DNA from: Varroa destructor
Lineage: Eukaryota; Arthropoda; Arachnida; Mesostigmata; Varroidae
Assembly (NCBI RefSeq): GCF_002443255.2
Contig: NW_019211457.1
Location: forward strand, 51,707,725 to 51,771,724
Length of the DNA stretch: 64,000 nucleotides
Direction: 5' to 3'
Made by a program: the position numbers and the translations under genes. Within the stretch, counting starts at the first letter, position 1; every line of letters begins with the position of its first letter. Below are positions 14,301 through 29,300 of the stretch, piece by piece. The notes beneath the pieces were generated by a model. The model worked only from the letters and a program-made list of their open reading frames with translations, did no database searches and had not been told where the DNA came from.

Positions 14301-17300
14301 CAGACTCTGAGCAGTTGGCCAAAGTGCTCTTCAACTCAAGGCTAAGACGTTTTAGTCTTAATGTTAAAGGGTGGGATTTTATTTCGAGACAGGGCAACAT
14401 TTAGAGTGAACTTGTCAAAAGTTTTACCTGCGCGAATGAGCAGGTAATACGTATTAACTAAAGTTCAAATGTGCGTACGTATACGCAGCCCGTTAACTCC
14501 TAAGATATAAATGTTTCGGATTTTACGTTCAGCAGTGCCATTAAGCATCGCTTTCTAGTTTTCAGCGCCGATATATATACAAAATACGCCATTGCCAATC
14601 TTTGCTGTTTTTGTGTCCAAATATAGAGGCGGCGAAATTTGCAACGTATCCGCTGAACGTGATACGTTTGGATTAGTTCTCTTTTTCGCATCGCGTTCGT
14701 CGTCCTTGTAACCTGAATGGTAAAAGTGTATAGAACGAGCTGTCGTTGTGAGACATAGTTGCCTAAATCCCACAGGGGTGTTTGTATTCTGCCTCAAATC
14801 TAGACCGATGGTTGTCAAACACTGTTTGAAGTTTCTTCTGCTTTGTACTTATTTCGTTGCACTCCTGGGAATTGGCGACTTTGTATCCCAAGAAGAAGCC
14901 GTACCGCCGCGATCAGGGCAGACATCCCTGGGAAGCGGCACTTGTTTGCCATGTGTCGAACAACAGCCGACACAAATGCTACGCTGATAGCGCCGGGATG
15001 ATGCGATGAGTGTATTAACTGTAGTAGCAAGTGGGGTTAGAAGCACCCGGATTCATCTCATTCCCCATTAGAGCACCCCAAGTTGCCTGTGGTGGGTGCT
15101 CATGAACGTGTACGTATGCCGACGCCGGTCGAAGTCTTGCAAACGGATGTCTAATAGTGGTCAGCTAGCCTTGAAGCGCGTCTTTTACTAGGGTAACATC
15201 CAATCAGCGGTTACCGCTCATGGCTCGCAGCAGAACTCCAAGTAAAGATGTCTGTTTTTGTTGAAGACGGCTGATCACCATCGCCAACGCATTCCCTAGG
15301 GGATTACCATTGTATTAAGAGTGATAGTGTCCCTGTAAGAGCTAACCAGCCATGACTGTACAAGGATACAATATGTTTATTATTCACGCATGGGGTATAG
15401 TGCCACAAGCGCAGGTGCTGCCTATCAAAACAACCCCTTGTATTGCTGTGAACTTACATGATGCGGCGATACATGGGCACAATGTGCCATGGAAACTGTG
15501 TCTAACCCTTGTATGCACCGGCATTTTTTCTGAGAAATCCGATGGCAATTGTTGATACTGTGTTTGTGAAATTCGAACCATCATAGAAACTCCGTTCGCA
15601 TTCTACATGTATATATAAACACGAAGATATAATACAGAACTTCATCCACGCCGCTTATATGAAAATATCTTTCCTCGTGCAATAGTGCGCAAAATTAAGC
15701 TGCCGCTTACTTATCTGTCGTTAAATGTTTCAAAAACAGACGCATCGCTTTAGAAATTACCGTGCAAGTGGCCTACAAGGGGTGGGTAACACAATTATTT
15801 AACAAATGAAGTTTAACTATAATAAAGTTGTCAGCCTTTAAAGTAAAACTCGATGCAACGTAATAACCGCAGGGCTGAAGTAGTTAGCTTTACATTCATA
15901 TAATATCGTTCTCGAAATACTGGCCAAATCTGCCTATTCTCTTTCACAGACAGCAGATACAGGTTGATGACTGGATATTGACCGCCCAAAGCAGTGGTCA
16001 AAGCGTATCTAGTAGGTATCTTAGCAGAAATGGAACGCCCCATAACCATTTCTGTTCTGTTTTTGTTCCTCTTGACCAAGCCATATTGGCATAATTACTC
16101 TGTCATTTTCTACTCTTCCATTTGTAGTTTTCGGTGATAGATACTATTATAGACTCATTGTGAGTACCAAAATATCAACTTTTCTTTGATGAAACAGTTA
16201 GCCTAACGCAGCAATTTAACGAGTCCCACTGATTAGGGTTTTCAGTAGTAAACTCCTCAAAGTAGGCCATACATATTCATTACTACTCATACATTTCTAA
16301 TTATCCATTTAACGATCGAATCAGGAATTCAACAAAGGCTGTTTGCTATAAAAGCGGTGGATAGGTGGATTTCGAACGAGTTGCCAGCTGAATGTTTAAG
16401 CTAGCATACTTTGAACTTAGTATGTGAAGCCTTGTACGATCGAATTATTTTGAAAGCATCTTTCGTTCCTAATAAGGGTCTAATAGGACAATTCTACTGA
16501 CTACGTAAGTAGTTATTGTCTCCCGTCAACTTTGCTTCTAAAAGACAAGTAAGATACAATCTGCAGTAGCCCACCGCAATTATAATACACGACTGGCTAG
16601 ATGCTGCAGCTTTTGATTATCCAATAATAGATCTTGCCTCCTTCTAAGGTATTCATTTAGGTATTCATTAAATTGTTCGTTGTAAAGAATATCTACATAC
16701 ATATGTACATATTATCATATGCACATATGTATTGGAGTGGACTGGTTTACTTTATCGATGACTGACATGAACGAGCATTTCATAGTCATTCGCTTGGCGC
16801 TTATCCGGCATATCCTCGTTCTGCAGCAGATACACTTTTGCGTCTAGTGACATCCTCGTGACCTCCTCGTGCACGTGTCGGGTGGGCCTCCTTTGCTTCC
16901 GCAAGCAGCTGCGGTGCACCCTGAGTGCACAGCTTGAGGTGTTCGACACCGTTCGGGGGGCCCTGCGGCACGAGTCCGCGGTAACAGGTTTGTGCAAACA
17001 GACCTACTGCCGATCCGAAGCGCAACCTGTGGTCAGAGTAGGACTCACTGTCATCCAGGTGTGCGCTCTGTCCAATGAGATCGATTCTCACGTCTTTCAT
17101 ACATTCGTACGAATTCGTAAGCCTGTTGCCGAGGGCTTAGCAACAGAATAGACAGATTCGCAATCGGCATGCACCGCAGCCGCGCTCGTACTTATTTGCT
17201 TTAGTCCATACGCTCCCTTGCCGGGAAATAGCATAGCATCAGCCGGCGTGCGATTTTGCTTTATTTCTAGATGGCTTCGAAAATAGCTTGGCAGTGCCAA

Positions 17301-20300
17301 GACCTCGACTCTATTTTGACAAAGTCGGTTTAGCATAGTGTGTCACCATTTCTTGTCACCAGGTGTTGTACTTAGTAGGAGGATTAGGAGATATAAGAAT
17401 TAACGAGTTTGCGCCACGGCCTTTGAATTTCACGATGTCAATACATCCGGAACTTACCTTTATGGTCTGCTTTGCCTCGACAATCGGAACGCGCAGAAGC
17501 TGCGTGTTTTTTTCCTGAACACCTTTTGTCGGTGCGCCGCTAGAAGCAGAACGTCGGACTTCTTTGCTGTATAGTCTTGAACCATTTGCAGCCAAATTTA
17601 GCGGAGTTAGAGTTTTTCGTATAAAAACGGCGGAAAGGGTGCAAATGGGTGCTAAAACAAAAGATCACTATCACTGAGAAAAACGCAATACTTCCTTTTG
17701 GAAGGCTCATTACATACTATTAATCTATAAACATTTTTAACCGCAGAGGAAATACGTTCGAAGTAACAAACGAATCAGCAACAGGGTTAGCGAATAGGCC
17801 GGAAGGGTATTTTATCTCAATAAAACATAATAATACGAAAAGCAATTAAAGAGACATAGAAAGACTACATTTTCACTAGAAAAATTCTCACGTTCGTTAC
17901 TACGGCTACTTCTATTTGACGATCTGACTGTACCGTAACGCTCACTGAAACATCGCGACCTCAGTTAATGAGGTCCTCATATCTAATTATTCTTACATCA
18001 GAGCTGTAGTACGTGATTTATCCTGTAAATTGACAAAAGGGACTTTTAATATTTTAGCAAAAAAAATCAATACGGTAGATGTTTTTTTTAACGCTTTGTC
18101 GAATGCCTGGCCATCCATTTAGACAGTTTTATTTTCTAATAACATACATTTACTAAAATTTGGAAAACCAATAACGATAATCATCCTGATCATCATTTGC
18201 GAGATAATAATAATAATTTGTACCTCACTAACACAGACGCAATAGACAGCCAATAATCCTTCCCTGATATAATACAGATCTTCGTCGTATTTTAATAATT
18301 TCATGTCACATATTCATAATTACTCTAGTATGATTTTCACTGGATTTTTATTCGTATGCATTGCTTAGTTTCCGTTTACCATTTTGTCTTACTCGTACGT
18401 GCATCTTAATCAACTATATATGAGGATTACATCTTACCGCAATGGAAGAACTTCCAGAAAGCTCTTTGTAGAGTATCTGAGTGTCAAATTTTCATAGACA
18501 TTAGAAGCAAACAGAAAACGCTTCAAGGTTAGCACTCTACTTTCCCAGTGAGTCAGAAAGAGACCCCTGCTCCTTACACGATCGTGAAAGTACCTGTAAG
18601 CAAAGGGTCCTGTAAGGCTTCATCAGATACGACGGACCTAAGCTTAACGCCAATCACATGTAAGCTAGGTTCACATGACTACATATATAAGAGGACTACT
18701 CCGCAGTTTGCTCCTGAAAGACATGTCACTTGGTCGTTGCGGCGGCGCGTATTATAGCTTTACGTGAACGGGAGCACGAAAATAAACCTTTACATCACAT
18801 GACCATGGAGCATTCGTCATATGTAAGCAAGAATTGTTTGACGGCCTATACCAACATGATACACACCCATGGAGTACCGAAAAGATGTATTTGAGTAGCT
18901 CGTGTCAGCCTTTGATTGATTTTGTACATCGACTATGCTGAGTCACGACCTAAATGTGATGCTATGGTTTAGCTTCTTTTTTGTTCAGGAGAAGAAAGCA
19001 CGGATTGTAACCGTGATCGTTTAACGCAGCACCCTTTTGATATAAAAAGTACGTTTCAGCCAGTTCGACTTAGCAGATCGATTTAAATAATAAACTGACT
19101 ATTCTGCACTGATAATAGTAACTTGTCATTTTGGCGTATCCTAATTGCTTTCGTGCAAAAGTTATAAAGACCGCCTGTTAGATTTGAAGGTCACCTTGAC
19201 ACCTTTCAACATGATTTGAACGCCACTCCAATCAAACCAGCCACACTGCTGTATTATTGACGAACTTTTCTTATGGCTCAGCGTACGTGCATGGGTCGAA
19301 TGGTCCAAGAATTTGAGACCCGACGGATTCAGTGGATGATTTCAAGGCTTCTACATACTCGAAGCGAATGCAAAAAAAAAAAAACGATCTTTACAGCGAT
19401 ACTTCAGCCCGTTCGAGCTAAGACATTACGGCAACATATCAATATCGCTGACGAGTGCCAGCCTTTTGGACGTGCATTTACCCTTGCGAGTGAGACTCGG
19501 TGGTGGATACTGTCACCGCTGTCCTGCCCTTCTGGGACATCGGCCCCAGAGCCGCTACAATCTACCCCCATATGCTGCAACGTATCTCGTTTTCGTCTTC
19601 CTCAAGACAGATCGTTCTACTAACACTAACTGCTCTCGAAACTTTGGTCAGGCTTAATCGTGTGTCTCACCACCATGTAATATCACCAATGGGCAATAAC
19701 AGATCCATTTATGCTTTGACGTATTGGCTAGAAACTTACCAAAAGCTGATATCTACACGATCGCTGCTCAACAAAACCACCAAAAAACGAATAAAAAAAG
19801 CACCAACCGCTAACCGAAACCATTCATGAATGGGTTCGAATTATATACGTAATGCGTGGAGAAAAAGACGAGACAAACGAAAAACGACAACTGATTTTGT
19901 TGTACGATATCAAAAGACCGTTTAGTCAAACCGAAAACGACAGCCGGATGGAGGATGCTGAGCCTCTACGTGCACAGGTTTTATCATCTTACAGAATATG
20001 TCGTAGTAATCACTTCCGTGCCGGTAACTCACGATGTATTCGTTGAAGAGGTACGACTGCCGAATTGTCAAGACGACGACTAGTACGATAGCAACCCAGT
20101 TACTTTCTAACGAGACAAGACAACGATTTATAGTGCTGTCATGTGAATCCATTAGGTAGGCAAGGTCACCACCACGCCAATCAATAAGCATGTAGGAATT
20201 GTGCGATTTGGAAAACAATAGCTTGGATTCCACATCTTACGTTTAGTTTACTGCTTTGGACAGCTTGTTTGAGATAAACCACGAGAAACACACAAATACA

Positions 20301-23300
20301 ATTCAATTTTGGGAAAAGACGATTCATCCGGCTGAGGAACATTCAATTTAAAGACGTCTGGGTCTGTCACTGTCGTCGCCATAACGACTGTTGGTGAAGC
20401 TGTGGTCGTTGCTTGGACTGACTCTTCCACAGCATTCTACGGACGTCATAGTCAATGGCATGATACAAGCACGGTCAAGTCCTTCATGTTGAAGCAAAAA
20501 AGTAAAAAAAAAAAACAGAAGAATCAGCTCGAACAACCGCTACTGCTGCAACCACAAGTAAGATCGGTGCTACCGATAAGGCTGTCTCCGTATCGATCGC
20601 TGCCCACCACATAAAGTTTCCTAGTTTCTCAGTTCCGCTGCGGCAGTTCCCTCATCAGACTGTTGTTCCCAGTAGCTCGCGCGTATTTTAATGCTAACTG
20701 TAGTATCGCGATGGGCACACTGCCCAATCAGACGTCTTTTGTCCTACGTCTATACCATGTAGTTACACGTTCGGCCTGTGCGCTGTGACGAAAGGGTCTG
20801 CATGCGATACAAGCGAGTAGCGAGCTTACCAACGGGCCTGTCGATCTAGTGGCCGGCAGTTCGCGTAAAAAGTTAGAAAACGACGGACGAGGATTGATAC
20901 CAAATTCATACGTGTTCCGGAATGGATTCATCGTCTTTGGTAGCTAGGCTCTAAAATACGAAACATCACCACGAACATTCGATAATAGCACGTATTGCTG
21001 ACAAGCGTTCGCTCACACTTTTGAACTTTACCCTTACAGATCCCTGTTTCCCTAACAAGCGACCTCCAACTGCCAACAACTCGTGTCATTTTACTTATCT
21101 TCATGGCGTCGACGTAAAGATCCACAAGAACGGCCCCGGTCGCAACACGAAGATGAATCAAACAGCGTTTCTTTTAGATTTTATAAAGAATACACCAGCT
21201 GTATAGTGTGTTGACAAACTCCGACGCAAACTGTGAGGTTTTGGAGCTGGAGATGGAACTCGAAACGTATACATGGTGATGCTAAACTACTGATAAGGTC
21301 AATGGCATTGGATAACGGTATCGTTATCGTCGTATTAGAGGTTTATGACTTCCCGAAAAGCGAAGAGAATGGAAGCGGAGAAAAAGGACATTAAAGCACA
21401 AGATTTTGTCTGTCTGACGGTCATCCCTGGCCTCTTTTAATTTCGTCGTTGACATGTCAGCCCTCTACTTGATTGAACCCTTGTCGAAAGCTATACGTAC
21501 TATATGTATTCCACGCTTGAATAACAAAAAACCATGACCACTGTGTTTTTACTGTTGAAAGGATTTCACCAATCACTTTATAGTCAATTGACAGCGAGCG
21601 GTCCGGTGCGGCCAGAGAAAAATGTCACTGTATATCACAGGCACCTAACTTAGCAAAATCTCAAGCCGAGAATTTGCCTTTTCTCATTCTCAGTCTATAA
21701 GCGTTTACAGTATGGAATGAACTTAGGCAAATGTATTAGACCTTCTGGCAAAGGTCATTACATGGATCTGACTTATGTTATCCTATTGCTAACGATAGTA
21801 CAATCACTATAGGTTTGAAAGCCGGCTTATTAAATTATCGAGATCCAGGTCAGTATAACGTAACAAACAGACAATGATAAAGTACGTTTTTACGAGGTCA
21901 GCTCTTTAAACCCTACTTCGTATGGTAATCGAACATATGTTGTTTCTCAACTTTGTAACATCCGATCAATTTCCTAGGGTCACGTTCCGCTATGGCAAAT
22001 TTGTGTATTCTTATTTTTCTGAGTTAAAGAATAATATCTGAATCGAACGCTCCTTTGCGGTACACACTAAACGACCTCGTGGTAAGGTCACGTTATGAAT
22101 TATGTGAACTTTAAAATAAGATGATCGCTATTGAGCAATACCCCTTGTAAAGTAGATAGCATTTTAAATAGACTCACAGTGTTAAAATTGTATAACTTTT
22201 TTAATACCAGATTGTTGTAGCATCTGGACTATGTAACTCACGCACTTAACTCCATAACTCTCATACGGGAAAATTGTCATTGTCTCTTCCTAGATAGGCA
22301 GCACGTCAAATATACCCACATTAATGAGATCGTATAAACGTAAACAACAGCGTTTCTAACATCGCTTTTTTATGTTTTTCTTTATACCACCTTTTACCCT
22401 CACCTTTTGCTATTGCTCTGTCTCAAAAATGTCTTCCGTCATATCTTTCACGTTGTTGCTGCTGCGCTGGGCGACTCATCATCGGATCGTTTAACTCATC
22501 ATCCACCGTCACTGCGGATTAATTCTTTTGTTAGAACAAAGCTACGTATTGTGCCAGGACGACAAGCGGCAGGATCTTGTACCATTCCCACGAATCGGTA
22601 AACGCCAAGGTCTCATTCCATTCCCAAGAATTGGCCGCTCCGTAGGTCAGCCATCGGTTCTCAGCGGGCCGTCTGTAGGAGGCCCAACTGAGGATGCTGC
22701 TATTGGGACAGGGCTCGATGATGATGAGAACAACTGGGAGAACGGCGCTGATACTGCCTACATGCTCGTACCCGATTACATGTAAGTTACTCTAGTTTCT
22801 GATCGCCTTTTTGTTTGCACTGCGGTGCGGCCTCATGAGGGCGGGCCACATCCTCATATTATGGTTCGTTTTACTGAAGCTTTGGTCAGTATGGACATTT
22901 TAAAACGAGCCGACTGAGAGGCGTCTAAATAAGCTCATTTCACTGACTTGCAAACGGTGCGTTTGGTATTTTTATCAACTCGTGGTTTGGCTAGATCTTT
23001 TATAACAGCGGCACAAAAAAGTGCCATAAACACTATGAAAAAATGGGAATTGACTAAGAAATTTAGCTAGATCTCATGAATTACGTATTATATGGCGTCT
23101 GTTGAATACATCATTGCGAGGTTTGAACCAGCTCTTTTTCGGCTATGCAACTTATTCTTCAATGGTTTGTCCTAGTATCGAAGCAAGCAACGACATCTAA
23201 ATTCTTTCAATTATAGTTCTAGTAAGAATTTTAAGTGGAATCAGTCACACTTTGCTGAAATATGTAAGACAATGAGAATACCGCCAAGGACAAAAACAAA

Positions 23301-26300
23301 TCACTATGTACCCTTCGGAGTATCTGTTTTTTTTTTTTTTTTGATAACCTCACATGGTTAATGCTCATCAACCAACTCGACCATGCGCGTTTTGAATGCG
23401 TTAGGAACGGCCTGTAGAAACTCAAATTACATGCATCGTTCTATGAGGGTTTGCGGAATTTTCTAGCTTTTTGTAGTAGTCATGCCTTTACATCTGGCTC
23501 ACCCAGTAACAACGGTCTTGCTACTGCCACTTACCTCTAATGCTTATTATCTATTTATTTTTTTATCTATCTACCACTAAGACCTATTTGCACGATGATC
23601 GTATATGTTTCGTGTACTAGTCTGGTATATATGGTGAGTAAAGCATTTTTGAGCGTCTTACTCAATCGAGACGAAAGCTTTCTGTAACTACTGTGGATGG
23701 CAGCTCTCTATAGCGGCTAATATACTAAACAATTCGTTAAAATCCGCGCTGTTATCTCCGCCTGTTAAAAATAGAAAACAGTCAGCTAGAAATAAATCTC
23801 TCTCTACATTGACTCTATGGCGAACCACCGCGCGAATTATGACTAGTCAACATTGCCGAAGAGCCGGGAGGTGGAAACATCAGCGAGCAAAAAATACTCC
23901 AATCTAATGACAATGAAACAAAAAGCCGCTACGATTTTAGCTGTTAAAAAATTGGCCAGATCATACCAAATGCGTGTGATGAAGAAACTCATTCTATTAT
24001 AGGCATTAGCGGTACAAAATATTTGGCGACAAGATACGTGGAACTCAGACAATGTACATATATGGAACCCTTACTCAGTTCAACGTTGGGGGCGTAGAAA
24101 AGACGCGTACACAGCAATCGATTTATGAAACTATGTTTAAATATTCATGGCTGCTTATATAGTCGCCACTATGCATTCCGCATCGTTATGCTTAAGGAGG
24201 GGTCACGGAAACTTGTTATCCTTGAGCTCTATATATATATATATATTTGGAGTCTCGTTATTCGATTGTTTTTGACTTATAACTTAACACTATTGTAAGT
24301 AAGTTTACCCTCTGCGGTGTCAACTGAAATCTGATCAGGGTTTTCTGTGGGATCTGAGCCCCACGGGGCTGCCGTTAATAACAGCAGGTTCAAGCCACCT
24401 CAAGAAAAATCGAGTTACTCAGAGCGAAAGACTGCCTGAGCGGAGCCAGTGCTATCGTTCCGTTTACAAACAGTGTCAAGCTAAGATACCTAAGTAACCC
24501 GTTCCCTTCACAATATCTATAGCTAACTGAAGTACACATTAGCGTTTGGAGAAGTGGTTCTTATTATCTCGTGGTTTACTGAGTGTATTTTACCTAAAAT
24601 TTCTGTGGTTTCATCATTTAAGTTTTCAATATGGTGTGCTAGGCATAGAGATTTTAGCCCATTATAGATAAAAGTAAAGATAAAGTCTAGCTCCAAAAGT
24701 TTTACCAGTAACTGACTCCAGGACGCTAATTTTTTCGATAACGGTACTAAAGTTCTTCGAGTATGATGTTGGCACAGGTCGGCTGGACTTTCAAATCTTC
24801 CTTAAAACCCCTCTAGATACGCACGTCAACGTTCAAATAGTGCATTGTTTTTTTTCGAGAGCAAAGACAGAACAACGCATTCATGATCGCCGTAGAAATA
24901 CTGACCTGGCATTTATCCCTTTAAGGGCGTTGGAAATTTGCCCTCTATGCATATCGCGAACCCGTGTACTTGCTTTTTTTTTATACAGATGCCGCCCGTA
25001 CTTCCGGAAATGATGGCGAAATCGATCGATTTTTATCGCTTGAATGCGGACGACTATCTAAGTTTGCGAAGCAGAAGCAGAAGCTTGACTCAGCAATATA
25101 CGCATAAGAAATAGTAAATAAGACATAAGGTAGTTCATCAAAATACAAAGTCCCTATATAACAAGAAAGAGCTAACTATTTAAACACGCATATACTTTTA
25201 TAGGCCACTAAATAGCGTTCGCCCCTATACCGATTTCTATATAATCAGATTTTCCAATCTAAACTACTGTCCTGCCAATTATATCTGTCTCGAGACGATT
25301 TTCTGACCTATTTACTTTCGCTTATCTACTAAAATTGATTCTCAAATAATTATTTAACTCGAAACGAAAACAACAATGCCAGGTCGACCGCAAAGCGATC
25401 GTTCCGTAAAATCATGGTGGTAAAAAAAAGAACTTACACGTTTTACTTCTGCCTACTATAATTACGCCTGGTGAAAGCTAGGAAGGGATAGGGAAAAGAG
25501 TGCGATCCACCGAACGGACGTCCATTCAAAATAGGACTTATCAAACAAGGATGAGCCGAAATTCGTCGCAACTCTCTTATTGGTCACGTTTCAATTAATC
25601 ATTGTTTCGTAACTCTGCAACATTGAGAAGCCGACAGTCAATTGCTTCCGTGTGTACTTTTGCTAAATTGTCGATAACACACAGATATTATATTGTTTCA
25701 TTTTGAAATAGCACGAAAACAGTTTTAAACAGTAAAAAAAAAACCCCGGCCATCCGTTTGTAAACTATTCACACAGATGACGATGATATCGTTATTATTA
25801 CTACCGACGGCGTGTATACCTTGTTCGATGAACGGTATAAAAGGCTGTATCGCAGCCTTCTCCTGAACAGCAAAGCCGATAGCTTTGCCCATTTCACGTG
25901 CCAGCACAATAGTACGAGAAGTATTATTGTGATCAGATGTTTCTTCTATAACTGGCTTATTTTCCTCGAATCGCTCGCTTTAGATGGGTCACTGTCCAAC
26001 CGTAACAACATACTTATTTACCGGTGCGTCTTGTTGGTCGTACGTAGGCGTTCTGTCTTTTGTTAGGCAGTTTAACTTGAATGTACGACGTCGTCTTCTA
26101 CTACGGAACACAGCGCGAAGCGGCAGTGACGGGACGTCGTAAACGCGAGGTCAAAGTTTATAAAAGTATCCACCACCATAAACCCGGCCCAGTGGGCTGG
26201 CCACTTCCAGCCTTGGTGTCATTATCAAGGCCCAAATGACTAAGCCTGATCCAAAATACGAGAAAATTTGACACTATGTAGTGCGTAGTAAAGGCTAACG

Positions 26301-29300
26301 AGCATAGCCGTCCCTCACTTTATTCGGATCATCACTCATGCCATGTGCTTTGTTGGCTATTTATAACTGCGTGAAAAACATTTCAAGAAGTTACGCTGAA
26401 TTAAAGCAACCAGGGCATTTACCTTGACGGAACTAGATTTTGGTAAAGGCAGATCTACGGACTATGAGATACGTTTGTTTATTCTATATGCAGAGTAGGC
26501 ACGGCCAGTATGCACGTGTCAGATCCGAACAGCGTGTACCCGGAAGACATACGAGAAAGGTATTCGAATTAGAACAACAATAAAAAAATTCTCATACCCT
26601 TCGTAAATAATGCGTAACTGAATCAGGATCAGTTAAAATAGCCGCTACGCCGAAACCCTTTCAATGTCAATATCAGTCTGGAGCAACAACTCGCCTTACG
26701 TTTTATTCTACTGAAAGAAATGTTGTCGTTGAATTACAAGTTAGGGGCAGCTTGGTGAGTCGATAAATTATTTATTAAGCGATTTCACGAAGCAACTGTC
26801 TACAGTCAGGCGCATTAACTTTTACGGACAACCTCATTTCGTACGCAACAGAGCCACCTTCATTAAATTAGGTATGTCAGGAAAAACCTTCGAGGATACA
26901 TTTTTCGTTGCAGCAGTGCCATGTTTGGCCAATGAGTATTTTCTGTTATGTTTTGTAACATACACCAATCATTATAATTATTGTACAGGATGAAATAGAG
27001 GTCCTTTTCATATATAACATCTAACATCAGTGTACATATGTATGACGAAAGTTCTAAAATGTCAAACATACTTTGGCTTGAATTTGTATATAAATATATA
27101 TTTTGCAAATATTACAGATGACATGCAAAATGCTACCATTAAAAAGTTCTAAGTTAATTTTTCCGATACATTTTTCTTGGCACCGCCAGCCATCTAATCT
27201 AGTGGAACGTCCTAAATATGTTTCCGTCCAAAAGGGCCTAATCCCTTTCATTACGTACTGCTGTATATACTATTATCACAAACGTATCTTACTTTTCCAA
27301 ATATTTTTTCAAAGTCCTTGTCGCTCTGCAATGCAAAAAAAGTACATAAATAAAGCCGCATATAAAAATTGTTTTTACCCATCAAAATGTACTGGCGGTT
27401 AATTACAGTATAACAGTCATTAAATCAATATCACAGTGCTGAAGTACATTGATTCAGCCGCGTATTTCTAAGGCTACGCAGTCCTAAGGCACGTTGATCA
27501 ACTAGCAAAGTTCCTTAAGGATAAATATATCTTCAACCTTCGTCCTTTTTGCACATTCGTTCAATACATATGTACATAAAAATAGAAAAACAGTTAACTG
27601 CTTCTACAAGTAAAAACCTCTATCCTGTCTTCCATAGAATTACGTTTCATTTCTAAGCCCCTTTTTAACGCGTAAGAAATAATTGCACCTATATCAACTC
27701 AGCTAGCACAGGAGTTAATGTAACGGTTAAACATCGCACAAGACCTAGAACAGGATCACTAATCAAATTTAATGGACGACAAGGCGTTATTTAAATCTGA
27801 AAATTGAATTGAATTCAAGGATCGGGTACCGTTACAACATAAATATGAATAAATTAAACAGCTGCCACCATATTAAATGGAAGTCGTTCGCCTACAATCG
27901 TACTGGGGAGTACAGCCCTTTTATAGTTTACCCCCATGAGGCCTATCAGGGGTTGCAACTAAACCAGCCTAATTGTTGTTTACTGGCGTAGCTTCTGAAA
28001 ACAATAATCCAGTTTACTTTGTTTGTATTCGTATGACCACTAACAGTTGACTAGGGGAAGGGGGTTTGATGAGGGTGAGCTTTACGCTGCTCCGCCTGCA
28101 GGTCCATTACGGCCTCACAAACGTTGACCCAGTAGACACAGACCAATTCTCTCGTTCTTGTACCTCTACTTTCAGTTGTCACTATTCGTCTGTCAAATAA
28201 GATATTTGATACAGGCAGAACAAAACCGAATGATCAACACCAACCAGGAGAACAGAGCGAGGTAAAGAACGTCTCTTTATTTTATCGACCAAATCAATAT
28301 TGGGTTTTGGGTCGACAGGAGACAAAGCTTTCGTTCATTTCGAAACGTGAAGGGCCCCACCACTGCGAAGAAAGTGTTTACAGCAAGAACGCTCTTTACG
28401 GCCGTTTGTCATTTGTAGGTTTTTGTTTTTCTCGGCTAGTCATTTGCCCACATAGTATGAAATACACATAGGATGCGTGATGCTTGTGTGTCACCCGCCC
28501 ATTGGCCTTTCCACTGCTCTCGTTTCATACGTATCTGACCTCGAAAAAGCATTGCCACAAGTAAACAAGTTGTTGATTGACAAGCAAACACTCTTGTTGA
28601 TTGTGACGTCGACTGCCACCTGTAAAGTAAAGATTGAAGGGTATCGGCTTTTGGACAAGCACTCGAAACTCTGGTACTGGAAAAAGTTTGTTTTGGTTCG
28701 CGTGTACGAAGACTGGCAGCAAGATGAGCAAATGTAACAAAAGAGGGTGATTCAGCGTCGATTTATGTTTGCACATAACGATAGCAGGCGACGAAGGACA
28801 ACATTAGACGTTTCTAAGACCACCTTCACCTAAGCAGCCAGTTGTGGGAACACCCGCCCCCCACCCAAAAAGATGTTCCCCACCTTTGCATTTTTCAGCG
28901 TACCCATAATACACTCATGGCAAGTAAGTATCGTAGATCGCAGTTACCCATTACGTGCTAAGAACTCTAACGAGCTGCGGTCAAATTATGAATGCCGGAT
29001 ATGCGCAGAAGTAGCACCGAAAATGTTCAAGCGTACAAAGTGGTGGTGTTGTCTACTTTGCACGAGCTTATGGTTGAATAAAAAAAAAAAACGCGCGAAG
29101 ACGCATTAATTATCGCAACTTATTTAAAAACGAATGGACTATTGGCAGGTCATCGACAACTGCTATGTAGGCTTAAAATAAATGTATCAAGATAATGTAG
29201 AATCGTCGAAATGTCAGGTAGACTTGAATATATGAGCGGTAAAGTCGAACCGTTATGGTTGGCCTTTTGCTAAGACCCACCGTACACTCATCTTGATGTA

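Larger units (their letters stand above)
7142..22534 (+). other. Capa: CAPA intron 1 (about 15.4 kb)
   Basis: Bounded by GTGAGT and TTTTGTTAG. Mostly AT-rich, unannotated sequence with a 29-base A run (8337-8365) and an AAT microsatellite near 13.69 kb. It also holds a 10-bp hairpin at 9912-9936, a possible secreted 59-residue frame (14808-14987) and a CpG-rich block (16.8-17.3 kb). No recognised transposon. Confidence 0.75.

Noticed and set aside
15071..15101. 8-bp inverted repeat GAGCACCC ... GGGTGCTC with a 15-base loop
   Set aside because: Stems this short with such a loop are common by chance.
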